The position numbers were made by a program, and so were the translations under genes. The notes under the pieces were generated by a model, which made no database searches, had not been told where the DNA came from, and worked only from the letters and a program-made list of their open reading frames with translations. 5,593 nucleotides of DNA from an uncultured Oscillibacter sp. (GTDB taxonomy: Bacteria; Bacillota; Clostridia; Oscillospirales; Oscillospiraceae), in the NCBI GenBank assembly GCA_947245315.1, contig CAMXNV010000141.1, forward strand, positions 1 through 5,593, in the 5' to 3' direction. Each line of letters opens with the position of its first letter. The stretch's first letter is position 1. Shown in pieces: positions 5,034 through 5,593 of the stretch.

Positions 5034-5154
5034 CTGTCCGGTTGCGGGCGCTCCCCGGGACCTCCGGCACCGCGCAGTCCATGCGGCGGAAGGCTGTCCC
5101 CTTAAAACCGATTGGCCCGCTCGGACATGTTTGTAATAATTTGCAAAAAATGCT
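5034..5154. other. Intergenic stretch with no gene seen
   Basis: Between the terminator and the next promoter I find no credible coding frame, RNA gene or riboswitch fold. The first part is GC-rich; from about 5130 it turns AT-rich, with TTTGCAAA (palindrome, 5141-5148) and A-tracts that could act as an UP-element for the promoter downstream. Confidence 0.5.
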
Positions 5155-5183
5155 TTGAAATCCGCCGGTGGATATGGTATAAT
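5155..5183 (+). promoter_or_regulatory. Housekeeping (sigma-A) promoter for the ABC transporter operon
   Basis: TTGAAA (5155-5160) and a perfect TATAAT (5178-5183) are 17 bp apart, with a TGG extended -10 directly upstream. Transcription should begin near 5190, leaving a leader of about 50 nt before the GTG. This leader is too short for a purine riboswitch, so regulation, if any, would act at the promoter; I see no convincing operator. Confidence 0.88.
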
Positions 5184-5238
5184 GTACAGGAACTTTATTC
5201 TGCCAATAGGGTTCGCGGAAACAGAGAAGGAGGAGGTT

Positions 5239-5593
5239 GTGAAATTGGAACAGAGTTACGCTATTGAGATGCTGAACATCACCAAGCGGTTCCCGGGCAT
5301 CGTGGCCAACGACAATATCACCCTACAGCTGAAAAAGGGCGAGATCCACGCCCTGCTCGGCGAGAACGGCGCCGGAAAGTCCACGCTGATGAGCGTGCTC
5401 TTCGGCCTGTACCAGCCGGAGGAGGGCGTGATCAAAAAAGACGGCCAGGTGGTCTCCATCAAGGACCCCAACGACGCCAACGACTTAGGGATCGGCATGG
5501 TCCACCAGCACTTCAAGCTGGTGGAGTGCTTCACGGTGCTGGACAACATCATCATGGGCGTGGAGCCCTGCAAGCACGGTTTCCTCCAGAAGG
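5239..5593 (+). CDS. ABC transporter ATP-binding protein, nucleoside/simple-sugar import type (right-truncated)
   Basis: The first 118 residues of a gene that runs off the window. Walker A is GENGAGKST (41-49), and the Q-loop lies in GMVHQHFKLVECFTVLDNI, with Gln90. This Q-loop, together with the FPGIVANDNI start, is characteristic of the double-domain ATPases of BMP-type nucleoside or simple-sugar importers (NupO/YufO-like, related to RbsA/XylG), which normally have about 500 residues and two ATPase halves. The protein acts on the cytoplasmic face with two permeases and a lipoprotein binding protein, none of which is in view. GTG at 5239 is chosen for the strong AAGGAGG (5227-5233) 5 nt upstream. 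It is the first gene after its own promoter, so a binding-protein gene does not precede it here. The substrate cannot be decided from this part. Confidence 0.93.
   Translation, partial: MKLEQSYAIEMLNITKRFPGIVANDNITLQLKKGEIHALLGENGAGKSTLMSVLFGLYQPEEGVIKKDGQVVSIKDPNDANDLGIGMVHQHFKLVECFTVLDNIIMGVEPCKHGFLQK

Noticed and set aside
4828..5082. 84-codon minus-strand open frame overlapping the MITE-like element and terminator
   Set aside because: It translates inverted-repeat and terminator DNA, has no ribosome site that I can see and resembles no transposase.
5190..5238. Riboswitch in the ABC transporter leader
   Set aside because: About 50 nt is too short for a purine or comparable aptamer plus expression platform, and no conserved aptamer core is recognisable.
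1..5593. CRISPR arrays, tRNA or rRNA genes
   Set aside because: I saw no regularly spaced repeats with unique spacers and no cloverleaf or rRNA-like conserved segments on either strand.

Overview
The window is chromosomal DNA from a GC-rich, endospore-forming member of the Firmicutes. Three genes belong to sporulation-associated families (yqfC, yqfD, ylbJ). Start sites have strong Firmicutes-type Shine-Dalgarno sequences, codon use is very GC-rich, and the small interspersed hairpin repeats resemble those of gut Oscillospiraceae (the Flavonifractor/Pseudoflavonifractor/Oscillibacter kind). The family-level placement is an inference from style, not a database result.

Layout. Positions 1-132 hold a REP-like hairpin repeat with a decayed tandem copy. 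A small XRE-family repressor (133-345, minus) diverges from a 72-residue gene of unknown function (431-649, plus). The 85 bp between them carries a repeated 9-mer that may be an operator. That small gene converges on, and overlaps by 11 bp, the end of a four-gene minus-strand operon read from about 3750 down to 639: yqfC, yqfD, phoH, ybeY. In Bacillus subtilis the same neighbourhood reads yqfC-yqfD-phoH-pgpH-ybeY. Here the pgpH (HD-domain c-di-AMP phosphodiesterase) gene is missing and phoH and ybeY overlap by 4 bp. Between yqfD and phoH lies a roughly 120-bp repeat-like insert whose edge forms a hairpin that buries the phoH ribosome binding site.

Divergent from yqfC, ylbJ (3847-4761, plus) encodes a polytopic membrane protein of the YlbJ sporulation family. 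Just after its stop codon sits a 214-bp transposase-free element (4778-4991). It has near-perfect 19-bp terminal inverted repeats, arms that match along about 78 nt, and a TTA flanking duplication, so it is probably a MITE. It separates ylbJ from its apparent intrinsic terminator (5009-5033). A clear housekeeping promoter (TTGAAA, 17 bp, TATAAT) then drives a right-truncated gene for an ABC transporter ATPase of the nucleoside/simple-sugar import type (5239 onward).

How the genes fit together: yqfC, yqfD and ylbJ are known in B. subtilis as mother-cell (sigma-E) sporulation genes, while phoH and ybeY are general RNA-metabolism and ribosome-maturation genes that share the operon. The ABC gene starts a separate, vegetatively promoted unit. 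No complete new multi-gene system is visible. The most unusual signals are the MITE-like hairpin element, the repeat-borne hairpin on the phoH start, and the small XRE/unknown divergent pair.
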